Assembly: GCA_037903475.1 (NCBI GenBank)
Contig: JBAJFG010000231.1
Span: 1,107,001 to 1,171,000, forward strand
Direction of reading: 5' to 3'
From: Ancylostoma caninum
Taxonomy: Eukaryota; Nematoda; Chromadorea; Rhabditida; Ancylostomatidae
DNA: 64,000 nucleotides
Of the stretch, positions 35,893-46,244 are shown in pieces. The position numbers and the translations under genes are program-made. Each line of letters begins with the position of its first letter. Within the stretch, counting starts at the first letter, position 1. Below the pieces are notes generated by a model. The model ran no database searches. It saw nothing but the letters and a program-made list of their open reading frames with translations, and had not been told where the DNA came from.

Positions 35893-36171
35893 AGTGGCGG
35901 ACGCAGAAACTGGGCGGGAGGGGGGGCGTGGGAAGAAAAGTGGGGTCTCCGCCGTTTTGGGGACCCAGACGGAAAATAAAATTAATAATAATATTAATTA
36001 TAATAATAAACAATAAATAAAAAATATATTAAAAATAATAATAAAAATAAACAATTAAAAATAAACTAACACAAGATTTTTATTTGTATTGTAAAGTAAT
36101 TTCGAAAATTTGGCGACCCATTCTCGGGGGGGGGCGCGCGCCCCCCCCCGCCCCCCCTGCGTCCGCCACTG
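35892..36171. mobile_element. hAT-type MITE inside the Penelope-like remnant
   Basis: The 280-bp element begins CAGTGGCGGACGCAG and ends with its inverse CTGCGTCCGCCACTG. An 8-bp target duplication, ATATATAC, lies at 35884-35891 and 36172-36179. Eight-base duplications and CAGNGGCG-like ends are hAT hallmarks. Its core is an AT-rich stretch between G-rich and C-rich shoulders; no transposase. Confidence 0.85.

Positions 36172-36212
<41 letters not shown>
36172..36212. repeat. TA microsatellite, right part
   Basis: This is the continuation of the (TA)n run on the far side of the hAT MITE. The reverse transcriptase reading resumes directly after it. Confidence 0.85.
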
Positions 36213-36213
<1 letters not shown>

Positions 36214-37080
36214 CAAGAAAGTGGTATACCACAGGGTGCATCATGCAGTCCACAACTGGCGGACCTCACTTTAGCCTATATGGAGTACGAGTTCATTAGA
36301 AGCAAACTCAATACTGAAGGTAATAGAGTTGGTCTCTATAATGGCAATTACAGGTACATTGATGACATCTCACACATTTCAAACGATGCACTTGGTTTTG
36401 AAAATAGTTTCTCAAAGAAATTTGCCATCCTTCACTTTGTATAGGGAAAGCCAATCTCTCACTATATGAAACCAACTTTCTAGGTCTTAGATTTCGACAG
36501 CTAAAGATGAAATTACAACCTATTCGATAAGACTGATAGCTATAACTTCAAGCTTATTAGGTATCCTAGTAATACGTCCAACATTCTCAAGCATATAATC
36601 AATACCTTCATAGGAGAAGTAATAAAGATAAGTAGGACTTGTAGCAAATATGAACACTTTACTAGTAGGCTCACTGAGTTGTGCCTCATATGTGTAAGCA
36701 ATAAGTGGACTCCAGCTATGGTGGTTAGAACGCTGTGTTACGCTATTAGTAGTAAACCGTCCATAATAAGAAGGTACGGCTTCGATAGCGCCGTTCATTT
36801 TCCAATTCTACACTTAATAAGGCGCAAGATGTATGCCGAATAGGCAGATATTTAAATCCATGCAGGCGGGAGCGCATTCAAATGTAATTGATGGTGTCCT
36901 CTGGCATAGAGTAGTGTATGAGCCACCAGTAACTTATCCTTGCTCATTGGACTACCTCATATCATCCTCAGTATCTGTTATTAGTAGTCATTCACTCACT
37001 CTCATGTTTTCCTAGGAATATGAGGAGTTTTCGAAGTCTTCTTGGGAACCACTGATGAAAGGGTCCAAGACTCAAAACCA

Positions 37081-37157
37081 CTTTTCCGGTCTAGTTCAAG
37101 CCCCGAAACCCGAAGTCCAAACTACTTTTCCAGTCTAGTTCAAGCCCCGAAACCGGT
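37081..37157. repeat. 44-bp tandem duplication
   Basis: CTTTTCCGGTCTAGTTCAAG then CCCCGAAACC recurs 44 bases later (37125-37154) with two changes. Confidence 0.8.
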
Positions 37158-37676
37158 GTGTCAAAAACAGCACTCAAGCTTTCCTCAGAGCTCTCATTTC
37201 ATTCGTCTTTAAGCAACATCGTTTTGTTCTACATCCATTAATAACTTGTGTCTCTTTCAATAAGTTGACTGCAAACATTTTCTCCTGAATTGTACCACGA
37301 GGCCTGATGCCGGCACGAGTGGTCACCGGTGGGGCAAAACCTGGGTCAACGTAATGCTCGCAACATTTGGCCGCCACTCAACGGCCAAATGAGCGGGCCA
37401 AATTTAGCCGCTATTTTAGATGGGGTCATGCTTGGCCATTTTGTGCATTTTGAAGCTACGTTGCTGCATTTCTTTCCTAAATATGCGCAAATGTTTACAG
37501 TTACATATAATGTCTTATCTTTTATTTTTCAATGCTAATCATGTTTGACTTTATTAGGATGGAATTGAAGACTATGATGGTAGGCGCACAGGGTGGTCCC
37601 AAAACTTCTCATTTGCGCTATATTTCGTCTCTACATGATCTCTTTCGCTGACGTGTTCGTTTTGTTTTTGCAGAAA

Positions 37677-38297
37677 GAATGCCATGATACTGCGATTCTC
37701 TTCTCAAACGAAGACTTTTGTTACTAGAACCGATGTAAGAAGGAGCAATCTGTTAAAAATCGTTAGCATCACTGTTGGCCATGCTAAGCTTGAAAAAGAC
37801 CCTTGATGTAGGCCTTTATCGCCAGCCCACTAAATGTTCTGGTTCAGAGCTGCCAAAAATATTGTGTTATCACTATTATCAGGCAAACAGCACTAGGCTT
37901 AGCATAGTATATCACCAGGGCAACAGTGTTACTAACGATTACTAACAGATTGCTCCTACATACAGTGGACGTCACTGGCGGTGGCCATCTGCGGCCCCGA
38001 GAAGGACGCCGCGCAGCCGCACCGCGCGCGACATTGCCGATGTCCTGTGCTGATGTTGTGCTATTTCTAGCAACTTTTATACCCGTTTTAAGCATTTCCG
38101 ACCGAATAGGGAAGTAAACCGCCTAGGAATAGCATTCCAGCGGCAGATGACACCAATCCGGGTGCGCGCGGCGCGGTTGCGCAGCGTCCTTCCCAAGGCC
38201 GCGGATGGGCCACCGTCATTGACGTCCACTGTACACTGGTTTTACTAACGAAAAGTCTTTGTTTGTGAAGAGAATCGCACAAGTCACGGCATTCAAA
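37677..38297. repeat. Outer inverted repeat around the TA-flanked MITE
   Basis: GCGATTCTCTTCTCAAACGA at about 37692-37711, continuing AGACTTTTGTTA, has its inverse at 38240-38297 (AACGAAAAGTCTTTGTTTGT and GAAGAGAATCGC). The arms are about 55 bases and lie outside the 37963-38231 MITE, which probably inserted into the loop of an older foldback. Confidence 0.6.
37963..38231. mobile_element. TA-flanked foldback MITE
   Basis: The ends CAGTGGACGTCACTGGCGG and the inverse of GGGCCACCGTCATTGACGTC start arms of about 110 bases, GC-rich through GGACGCCGCGCAGCCGCACC. TA flanks both sides (37961-37962, 38232-38233). A diverged relative occurs at 11809-12016. Confidence 0.75.
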
Positions 38298-38525
38298 AGT
38301 ATTGCAGAGCAGGGGAGAAGCTAAGATTGAACAGAGAACCGAAACCGTTTAGCAATGGTTCTCATCGGTGTAGGAATGCCGCGGTAGTAAAGCACCTGAG
38401 CGAAGCCGGGTATGCTGTATAGTTATACAGTAATCTTCAGTGTAACCACATCATCCCAACATTTCTCTCAGTAGATAGACTTCATTAACGTTTTAAGAGA
38501 CTTTGTCAACACAAGGACATACATA

Positions 38526-38703
38526 CAGTCCTTGTCGAAAAGATAGACGGATTGCGCGTGCGGTTTCATATCGTCGCGGCCGCAGAATCGTGGTGAGACC
38601 CACTGGACCCTCTCACTTGGAGCATGCTCTCTCTGCATCCATCGTTCGGGTCCCACCGCGTTTCTGCAGTGACGGAATCCGTCTATCTTTTCGACAAGGA
38701 CTG
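38526..38703. mobile_element. 178-bp TA-flanked MITE
   Basis: The left arm CAGTCCTTGTCGAAAAGATA continues into GACGGATT and pairs with the inverse arm AATCCGTCTATCTTTTCGAC continuing AAGGACTG. TA flanks both sides (38524-38525, 38704-38705). It is Tc1-type in form and non-coding. Confidence 0.75.
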
Positions 38704-38740
38704 TATGTCTCGCCTTTGACACTGAAGCACGCGATGTTAA

Positions 38741-39086
38741 AGGCTGGGGCCCACTTCATTCCTGCTGTTGAAGGTATAAACATATCCTAGACCTCGCCAT
38801 GTTGATCCCAGAAACGTACATCAACAGGCTCAAAAGCGACGAAAGCCCCGTTCTGGAAAGGGTCGAACTGGTTACATTTTTGGAGCCAGGAGGCGGATCG
38901 CTCCAAGCTGTGCTGACTGCCTGCCACGGCTCCAGCGTTGAACAACGAGTTTTGGTGTGTTCAGTCGATAAGATAAGATCGATAAGACGATTTTGAGACA
39001 ATTCATGCATACCGCTGGAGTCAGCGTGTTGAGTAGATGCAGAATGTTCTGCTAGCTCAACACGAGAATGAGGTGGGCCACTGTCT
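38741..39086. mobile_element. TTAA-flanked MITE, family F, copy 2
   Basis: Left end AGGCTGGGGCCCACTTCAT and inverted right end ATGAGGTGGGCCACTGTCT are flanked by TTAA at 38737-38740 and 39087-39090. The interior (ACATCAACAGG, GGAGGCGGATCGCTCCAAGC, CTGCCTGCCACGGCT) is closely matched in inverse at 51720-52125. It shares its right TTAA with the family C copy that follows. Confidence 0.75.
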
Positions 39087-39090
39087 TTAA

Positions 39091-39567
39091 CACGTTCACA
39101 ACAGAGCCGATTTTGAGCGTAATGCCGCGTGGGACACGCGCGCTTTTGGATGCTTGGGTCCCGTGGTCGTCCGGTCGTGCACGTGGTCCCACGGGGTAGT
39201 AATTTTTCCCTTCCATGTAGAACGCTTTTTCCATGAAAATTATATTTCTGGTCGTAGTTCTTGAGAATTGTTCCCCATGTTTGCTGTCTATTGTTTTGTT
39301 ATTGACATGGTTTTTCTAGAAGTTTATTGATCTTTCAGTTGTTACAGTTGGAAATACCAGTGAAAAACCCGAGAAAATATCTGCTTTGCCCACTGCGTGT
39401 ATAGAAGACTTGTATGCCTTTTAGTACATCACTACATAAGAATTAGCTGAATAAGAACGCTTCACCAAGATAGGACGTTATACAGTACATGCTCGGCCGG
39501 TCGTGCACGAGGTCCCACGCGGCAGACACCGCGTGCTCGACCGGTCATGCACGTTGTCGCGAACGTG
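39091..39567. mobile_element. TTAA-flanked MITE, family C, copy 2
   Basis: Left end CACGTTCACAACAGAGCC and inverted right end CGTTGTCGCGAACGTG are flanked by TTAA at 39087-39090 and 39568-39571. Internal blocks GGTCCCACGGGGTAGTA and GGTCGTGCACG match copy 1 at 33753-34456, which is about 230 bp longer. Confidence 0.7.
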
Positions 39568-40297
39568 TTAACAAGTTCAAAGGCTGTGGAGCAGCGATGA
39601 GCGGAACTTTTGCATAGGACCAGAAGTTGGGAGAAGTTTGAGTATAAGAAATTTGGAGAGGGGAAGACAGCATATGGGACTTGTTTCAACTCAGCTAATG
39701 TCGGTGCTCGAGGAATCTATAATTTAGAAGTTCGCATGACGCCGGAGTCTAGGTACTTTCGAAACCGGTATTCCACCGGTCCCTGCCCTTGAGATGTTTA
39801 AACCTTCTCAGACAACCGTGGCGTCGAACAGCAGGTAAGACCCCCCATCGCTCCGCCTACTTTTTGAGTCGAACATCCAGCGATATTCGCGCACTTTCCA
39901 GCAATTTCGCTTAATTTTTGGGCGCAATTCGCGTAAAATCGAACGTAATTCGCTTATTTTCTGAAGGTTTACGTGCATTTTCGGGCAAAATGGGGAAATA
40001 TTTCGGCGAAAAATAAGCGAAATCTGCTCGAAAGCACACGTAATCTGCTCAACTTTTGTCATCTGAACAGGTGTGAAGAAGCAATCGGGGATAGCCGCGA
40101 GGCATAGGAGACGTCTGACAGGGCCGTGGAGGTACGTGTGCGATATGTGGGGGGTAAGTGCCCGCGATTTGGGGTCCACCTCCAGGCACAACTGGGGGTC
40201 GACCCATCCCACGATTGCCTGAGGTCAACTTCAGAATGACTCCGCCAAATGATTATTGTGTTACAACAAGTCCTTCGACTCCACAGTTACTACTTCA

Positions 40298-40419
40298 AGG
40301 CAGCACTCACGGAAATTCTCACTTCTGAACTGAGTCGCTTTATTCTCATTGCTGGTGGGATGTTCAGACACTAGTTTTTCATGGTAGGGATATCAGCGGA
40401 TCCTTGACCAGCTGCTCGC
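40298..40419. repeat. Family A end fragment, direct repeat copy 1
   Basis: About 120 bases from AGGCAGCACTCACGGAAAT through GCTTTATTCTCATTGCTGG and GATATCAGCGGATCCTTGAC recur in the same orientation at 40850-40972. It carries the family A terminus on its left but no right terminus. The left flank is TCAA in place of TTAA. Confidence 0.7.
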
Positions 40420-40849
40420 GCTCACTGCAGCAGTATGCATCATTAAAGTGGTAAAGAAGCGACAGAAATCCCGTTCCGAAGAAGTGAAAATATCACATCA
40501 CTGCATCACAGAGCTCAGACGAAACAAGGTGGTGAGTCACCAGGAGTATGCTTGAGTCACCATCATAAACAGGGCTGCTCTGTCTAGGCCGGGGGGTACA
40601 TGTTCTTACAAAGTTTGCTCAGACATTACCAGAGAAGCAAACAAGGCGTTGATGACCTTCATCTGATGTTGACGTTAATTTCGAAGCAGGAGCGTTTCAG
40701 GTTATCCAGGCAGATACGTAAAGAACAAGAGGCATTAGATGGTTAAATCTGCGGGTATACTGGACAAGACTCTGAGCAAAGGAAAGAACGAGGTAAGGAT
40801 CAGTTCCACGACATGAAGTATCCTAGTTTATTCCATAGTTGCTACTTAA

Positions 40850-40972
40850 AGGCAGCACTCACGGAAATTCTCACTTCTGAAGTGAGTCGCTTTATTCTCA
40901 TTGCTGGTGGGATGTTCAGACCTTAGTTTTTCATGGTAGGGATATCAGCGGATCTTTGACCAGTTCATTTAA
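40850..40972. repeat. Family A end fragment, direct repeat copy 2
   Basis: This is a near-identical direct copy of 40298-40419, starting after TTAA (40846-40849). The two copies are about 550 bases apart and could mark a duplication or two solo ends. Confidence 0.7.
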
Positions 40973-41087
40973 GGTCACGCGGGAGCTTTTTTCACATGCA
41001 GCATTTCACAGAAACCGTTTGGAACATTTCGTAGAAAAAAATTCGTTGCGGATTACTAGTTACTGACCAGAAAAGGACAAAAAATTT

Positions 41088-41136
41088 CCTAAACGTGTAG
41101 CGATGGTTTGTCCTAAACGTGTAGCGATGGTTTGTC
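41088..41136. repeat. 24-bp tandem duplication
   Basis: CCTAAACGTGTAGCGATGGT then TTGT occurs twice in a row without spacing. Confidence 0.85.
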
Positions 41137-42054
41137 CCCTTTTTGAGTATATCGTTGACATCTACATCCTGAAACGACCTTTCCCTATCAACGTTTATGA
41201 CCCACACTGCATTGCTAATAAGAATCCGTTCAAGAAACTGAGCTTGCTAAAAATTCAGTAGATCAAATATATGCAGTCGTCCAGGTGGCGACACTGGTGT
41301 CCTTCGCTCAGTTCACACGGGATCCGTTTACTCATCTTTTTCTTCTTACCGATTTTCTTCAAGTGACGAGGCATATTTGGGTGATTGCCTCGTCAACACC
41401 TCCTGCACACCTTGTACCGGGTCTGATTCAACGTGGCCCTTTCGATCGCCTCTTTGAAGATCAAGTTACTGACTAGCTCGTGGAGCATTTTCCATGCTCT
41501 CCTCTCCGTCTAGATCTCACAAGAGTCCACGAGTCGCTGGCATTTTGGAGAAGATACCCTGCACAAACGAAAAGTTGATACTGTGAGTTGCTCCCCTCGC
41601 AGATCATCCGAATTCGAATTCATATAGCAAAGTTCCACAAATTTGCTGACTGTACCTAACATTAGTATTATGGCTAAAATACAGCAGCGCTATGACCGAC
41701 CCAAAGTGTTATAGGTAGCAGAGGTTTCAGGCTACCAGTAAATATGAAAAAGGCTGCAGGATATGGAAACCGCAAGGAGCAAACCAAAATCAAACGGTGA
41801 AATACCACCAACTGCCCCTGAACTTCTGCACGCACCTAATCGTTTCTTTTTCATATGTATCGTTCTCTCTGGTGTATGTTTCAACCACACATTGTAAAAA
41901 AGTTTGAGAGAAGATCCGCTCCGCCCAATGCATGTGTAGAAAGCTCGAATATTTGTTAGTATAACTTCACATAGAAGTTTGCTAATTATGACTGCTTCAC
42001 AGAAATATAACTCTGAAAAGGACGTGCTGACCCGGTTGAGCACTAGAGTTTTGA

Positions 42055-42270
42055 CCGAATCGAATAAAATTCGAATATTTATTCGAATGTTCGAGCATTC
42101 GAAAATTCGAAGGTTCCGAAAAATTCGAAAGTTCCAATATTCAAAAATTCGGGGGTCCCGAAAATTCGAATATTTGAAAATTCGATAGCCTCGCGATATT
42201 CGAAAATTCGAGGGCCCAGGATTATCGAAAATTCAAATATTCAAAAATTTTAGGTCGAAAATTCGAATAT
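42055..42270. repeat. TTCGAAT-rich array 4
   Basis: The densest cluster: repeated AAATTCGAATATT, ATTCGAAAATTCGA and GGGTCCCGAAAATTCG units over about 215 bases. Confidence 0.75.
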
Positions 42271-42395
42271 TTGGAATTGTCTTGCGTCGCAACTGTTATT
42301 TCAGTTCAATTTTCTCGCTGAAGAACCATTCCAATTGAAACCTCAGTCCAATTTCTCATTTCAACCTCAATTTTCCCAAAAACCTGCTCTTATCT

Positions 42396-42571
42396 TTGCA
42401 CGCATTCGATAGCCACCAACTGCATTTGAAAGCTTTGAAACTGCAATCCTACGAGGTATACGACATTGGCGACGAAGATCTCTCCGGTGAAACGTACGTA
42501 TGTACTTTCCTAGACAAACCAGCAGTGTCAACTAAACTTCTGATTATTCAAGCCTTTCCTCCAGAACTACG
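42396..42571 (+). other. Exon-like open frame
   Basis: The frame reads FDSHQLHLKALKLQSYEVYD, then ETYVCTFLDKPAVSTKLLII and QAFPPELR, and ends at a GTAAGT donor. The composition looks protein-like, but no clear acceptor, partner exon or family was found. It could be an isolated exon of an unrecognised plus-strand gene or a remnant. Confidence 0.3.
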
Positions 42572-43411
42572 TAAGTGAAGTAAGTGAACTGCAAACTATT
42601 AATGAATTTTACTTTTTTTACTTTAGCATTCTTCCCTATATTTAGCTGATTTCCGACTACTGCTTCGTTTAAACTCTTTCTAAATACATAACCGTTAGTT
42701 ATGAAATCAAAAGTTCACACAAAATCTTGAGAACCTCTTAATCCTTTCTTCCCAAACATACTCCGACTTCTTGTTATAGAAGTTCTGTTGGTTTGGACAT
42801 TCAATGTACAAGCATGCAGTTGGTAAACAGAAGTAACTATGAGGAACGGGGTAACACGGAGTGTTTTTTTTTAATATCGCTGACGCTTTTTTGTTGATAG
42901 CTGGAAGCTCATTCATGATTAAGGTAACTGAACCACTACTCTATACACCCAACATTATTTTCACCGCCTCAATACCTCTACATTTACTACCATGGCATGT
43001 TTTGTTGAACTACAACAAAGATATTAAAGCGAAAGCCTTTTCACGGACGACGGGTTTCATCCACTCTACGATCCTTTAGTGATTTAAGACCTCAAGTGAG
43101 ATTGGCGTTCTTGAGTTTAGGAGTTTCAACCAGTTGCAATTCTAAAACCGATAAGGGACCAACTCCATAGCAGCACAAGCTTCCACTCATGAGAAGGTTG
43201 TGAGAAATTCCAAAACGGCAAATGAAACTTACTACCCAAAACGTTTCATGCTTGTTGTGATTCGCAATCATATCGCCTTGCTCGCAGTACAAAATGTTTT
43301 TACCAAATGGAATACTATTTATTTTCATTTTATTTTATTCGAATACGACGTATAAGACAGTCGTGTAAAAAACTAGCATAACAAGAAACAGCCATGACAC
43401 TGAAAATAAAA

Positions 43412-45349
43412 TTAAAGAAACTTATGACCGAGTAAGATTTTTGCCATTCTCCGTTTGAAAGAGGCCAACGATCCGATGACCCCAGTGGCCTTAGTCAAAC
43501 GAACATAAGCTGAGCCGGCTCTAACGGTAAAAAATTTAGCTCTGACCGTGGTTTTAGGGCGCTGAAAGCAAATTTTCATTGCCCCTCCACGAGTGATTGA
43601 CGGTGCTAATGTAAAAAATTGCGAAAAATTAACTGCGGATTTTCCACTTAATAATTTATGTACCATGCAAACATCATAAAACTCCCTCCTTGACTCAAGG
43701 CTAGAAATATTAAAGTATTTATTCCTAATTTTGGCATTAGGAATTCTGGAATAGAGAAAGCCCTCTTTACGAACCAAAACCTTCCTTGTGTAGTTGTTCT
43801 GGATTTTCTCTAACATTGCAATGTGCTTCTTTTTATGGGGGGAGAAAATAACCGTTCCGCTTTCAACCAGTGGTCTAACGTAGATTTTGTAAGCTCTGAG
43901 CAGGACTGCGCTATCCTTGGTGGAGAGGGCTTTGAATATTTGGTATGAGCGATGGAAGGCCTTCCTATATAGCTCTCTGTAATGCGAGATGAAGTCAAGT
44001 TTGTTATTGTAAAGGAATCCCAGATCCCTAACATCCGTAACCGTTTCAATTGAATGCCTAGATATTTTGTAATCAGTAGCCAACGTGGAAGAACCAAGCC
44101 TCATATGAAAAGTTTTATTCGGAGAGAGCGGAATCTGCCAACTTTTTGACCACAGATACAAGGAATCAATTGCTGCTTGTACTACGGCTAAATCTTGAAT
44201 GGAGCCAATTTCCTTGTAAATTTTTATGTCGTCAGCATACTGCTTACAAATTACGCCTTTATCCTCCAGAATACCCCCTAATTCGGCACAGAAGAGATTG
44301 AAAAGAATAGGTGATAAGACACCACCTTGAGGTACTCCGCTCCGAATGACAAATATGTCAGAGAATGTTGAGTTGACACGTACTTGGAAGGTCCTATCCT
44401 TAAGAAATTCTTCCAGCCACTTACAAATATTTGGATGAAAACCCATTTGTCTAATTTTAAAAATGAGCTTCTTGTGGCTTACCCTATCGAAAGCTTTAGC
44501 GAAGTCAAAGTATATCACATCTATAGACTTTTTTCTGTCTAAAATCAAGCTCCAGTCGTTGAGGGATTCCAGCATGTTTGTGGTAACTGACTTACCACTA
44601 ACAAATCCATGCTGCGACTTTGGTATTAAAGAATTTGTCTCAATGTGTCTAAGCATATGAGATTTAAGAATTTTTTCGAAAAGTCGGCAGAAAATTGATG
44701 TAATACTTATAGGCCTGTAGTTGCTTGGATCAGACGATGGGGGTTTTTTCAAAAGTGGGGTTACATAGGAATGCTTCCACAGTCTAGGAATTTCCGAGAA
44801 CATTATTGACTGGTTGAATATGTAAGAAAGGGGGTATGCAATAGTATGAGCAACATTTCTGATGAATAAGAAAGGGATTCTATCAGGTGTAACAGAATAG
44901 GAATGTGGCCATTTGACTAGGTGTTCGTAAACCTCAAGCGCATCAAAGTGTGGGAAATCACTTTCATTGGCTACAGGCTCAAGTTGATAGGCAGGAATGA
45001 TCCCATCATCTTCAATGAAGACGGTGTTGAATTCACGTGCCAGTGCGTTAGCTCTGTCGTGATCATTAAGTAAAACCTCTCCATTAAGTTTCAAACCTGA
45101 GAAATGAGATTTCGTTCCTAGTCTATTTTTCATATACTTGAAAAAACGCTCTTGATTTTTAGATCCCACTACCCTTTTTTCTATGCTCTTATTATACTTC
45201 TTGATCTGATTCGAAAATCTTTGAGAGAAAGACTTGTACTCTGTCCAATCACCGCTGATTTTGGCATAGTGAAAAAGACAATCTTTATGGTCCCACATGT
45301 TTTGGAGATATCTAGGAAGGTTGGTTTTTTTAGGGAAACATAAGCCCAA
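43412..45349 (-). CDS. LINE ORF2, reverse transcriptase part
   Basis: The frame holds 645 open codons. RT blocks in order: PLLKKPPSSDPSNYRPISIT, HGFVSGKSVTTNML, VIYFDFAKAFDRVSH (catalytic Asp), GVPQGGVLSPILFNLF, KQYADDIKIYKE (Tyr-Ala-Asp-Asp) and the thumb region. The catalytic aspartates are present. It makes the cDNA at the nicked target. It is out of frame with the endonuclease by one base, but otherwise no stop interrupts it until the natural end. Confidence 0.9.
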   Translation of the reverse strand: MGLCFPKKTNLPRYLQNMWDHKDCLFHYAKISGDWTEYKSFSQRFSNQIKKYNKSIEKRVVGSKNQERFFKYMKNRLGTKSHFSGLKLNGEVLLNDHDRANALAREFNTVFIEDDGIIPAYQLEPVANESDFPHFDALEVYEHLVKWPHSYSVTPDRIPFLFIRNVAHTIAYPLSYIFNQSIMFSEIPRLWKHSYVTPLLKKPPSSDPSNYRPISITSIFCRLFEKILKSHMLRHIETNSLIPKSQHGFVSGKSVTTNMLESLNDWSLILDRKKSIDVIYFDFAKAFDRVSHKKLIFKIRQMGFHPNICKWLEEFLKDRTFQVRVNSTFSDIFVIRSGVPQGGVLSPILFNLFCAELGGILEDKGVICKQYADDIKIYKEIGSIQDLAVVQAAIDSLYLWSKSWQIPLSPNKTFHMRLGSSTLATDYKISRHSIETVTDVRDLGFLYNNKLDFISHYRELYRKAFHRSYQIFKALSTKDSAVLLRAYKIYVRPLVESGTVIFSPHKKKHIAMLEKIQNNYTRKVLVRKEGFLYSRIPNAKIRNKYFNISSLESRREFYDVCMVHKLLSGKSAVNFSQFFTLAPSITRGGAMKICFQRPKTTVRAKFFTVRAGSAYVRLTKATGVIGSLASFKRRMAKILLGHKFL

Positions 45350-46194
45350 GGAACGAACTGATCTATCACATGGTCGAGAATAGAGAGAAACATAGTGTAT
45401 TTTTCATCCACCGAAGAAACCGACTCGAAAGAGTCGACCCAAGAAACATTATATAGATAGCTGTTAATGGCAGAGTAATCGCATTTATTGAATAGTCTCT
45501 TAAGAATAGGTGTTTGTACAATACCAAACCCTTGCACCTCGAAGGATACACTAAAATGGTCACTCCCACCAACCGGTGACTGAACAGAGATTTTGTGGAG
45601 TAGATCTGCATTGTTTGAAAACAGTAGGTCTAAGAAACTAGCTCCTCTGGTTGGTTCCGACAAGTATTGCTTGAAATCGTGACAGTGAAGCATAACTGAA
45701 AAATTTTCGGCAAAGTGATTCTGATCATTCCACGTTGCCCATTGAATTTCAGGTAAGTTAAAATCGCCGACTAAGATGACAGGCGATTCCGTAGTGGATA
45801 GATCACCAATAACCTTAGCAAGCTGCTCTGTGACAGCAACTGAGGCAGAGGGCGGTCTGTATATCAAAATAACCCTAAAACACATATCAGCATGGAAAAA
45901 GTCCGCAGTTAAAATTTCATACCCATTTGGAACTGAGTCATTAAAAACCACGGAGTGAGTTAAGTTACTACGAATGAACATAGCTATTCCTCCACCGGAT
46001 TTCTGGCCTCTGTCACAACGCAAAATGACATAGTCATTCACCCAGGCATCAAACATTGACGTAATCGAATGATGATTCTTGAGCCACGTTTCGGAAAAAA
46101 GGTATAAATCATATTTAGGTCCGAGAGACAAATTTAAATTAGTACAATTCTTTGGAAGCGATCTTATATTAGAGTAAAAACATGAAAGCGACAA
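45325..46194 (-). CDS. LINE ORF2, AP-endonuclease part
   Basis: The open frame starts MSLSCFYSNIRSLPKN 50 bases after ORF1. It carries the apurinic-type endonuclease blocks in order: SNIRSL, LFSETWL (metal-binding Glu), GGGIAMFIR, ILVGDFNLPEIQW (catalytic Asp-Asn) and GGSDHFSVSFEV (Ser-Asp-His). All catalytic positions look intact. The frame stays open to 45181 but stops matching the family near 45330, where the reverse transcriptase frame takes over. The frameshift lies in a homopolymer, so it may be a real mutation or a sequencing error. Confidence 0.85.
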
Positions 46195-46244
46195 TTCAGA
46201 TAGGTGTGTAGTGGCCCGAGGAGTAACAGTCCGACGAAATGCAT

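Larger units (their letters stand above)
35272..36810 (+). pseudogene. Penelope-like reverse transcriptase remnant
   Basis: The plus-strand reading starts near 35272: PRIYGIPRMHKTINKFRS, RSTRKPLATTLQIII, VKHFWAVENS and QLYSADFATFSP. After a stop and a TA-repeat region it resumes at 36211 with QESGIPQGASCSPQLADLTL, then NYRYIDDISHIS. The Tyr-Ile-Asp-Asp catalytic box at 36355-36366 is intact. After another frame break FKLIRYPSNTSN and ELCLICVSNKWTPAMV run to about 36810. The KLHK-like, GIPQG and RYIDD blocks fit the Penelope-like group. It is dead: stops at 35682 and near 36440, a frame change, and a foreign insertion. Confidence 0.75.
39572..43314. other. Repeat-rich intergenic stretch
   Basis: It holds the family A end fragments, the 24-bp tandem, the TTCGAAT array and the exon-like frame listed separately. 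39885-40050 (TTCGCTTATTTTCTGAAGG, GCGAAATCTGCTCGAAAGCA) is a diverged copy of 1755-1870, an unnamed dispersed repeat. No gene is supported. Confidence 0.45.

Noticed and set aside
45181..45324. Endonuclease ORF continuing to 45181
   Set aside because: Past the A7 run this frame no longer matches the family; the other frame carries the true continuation.
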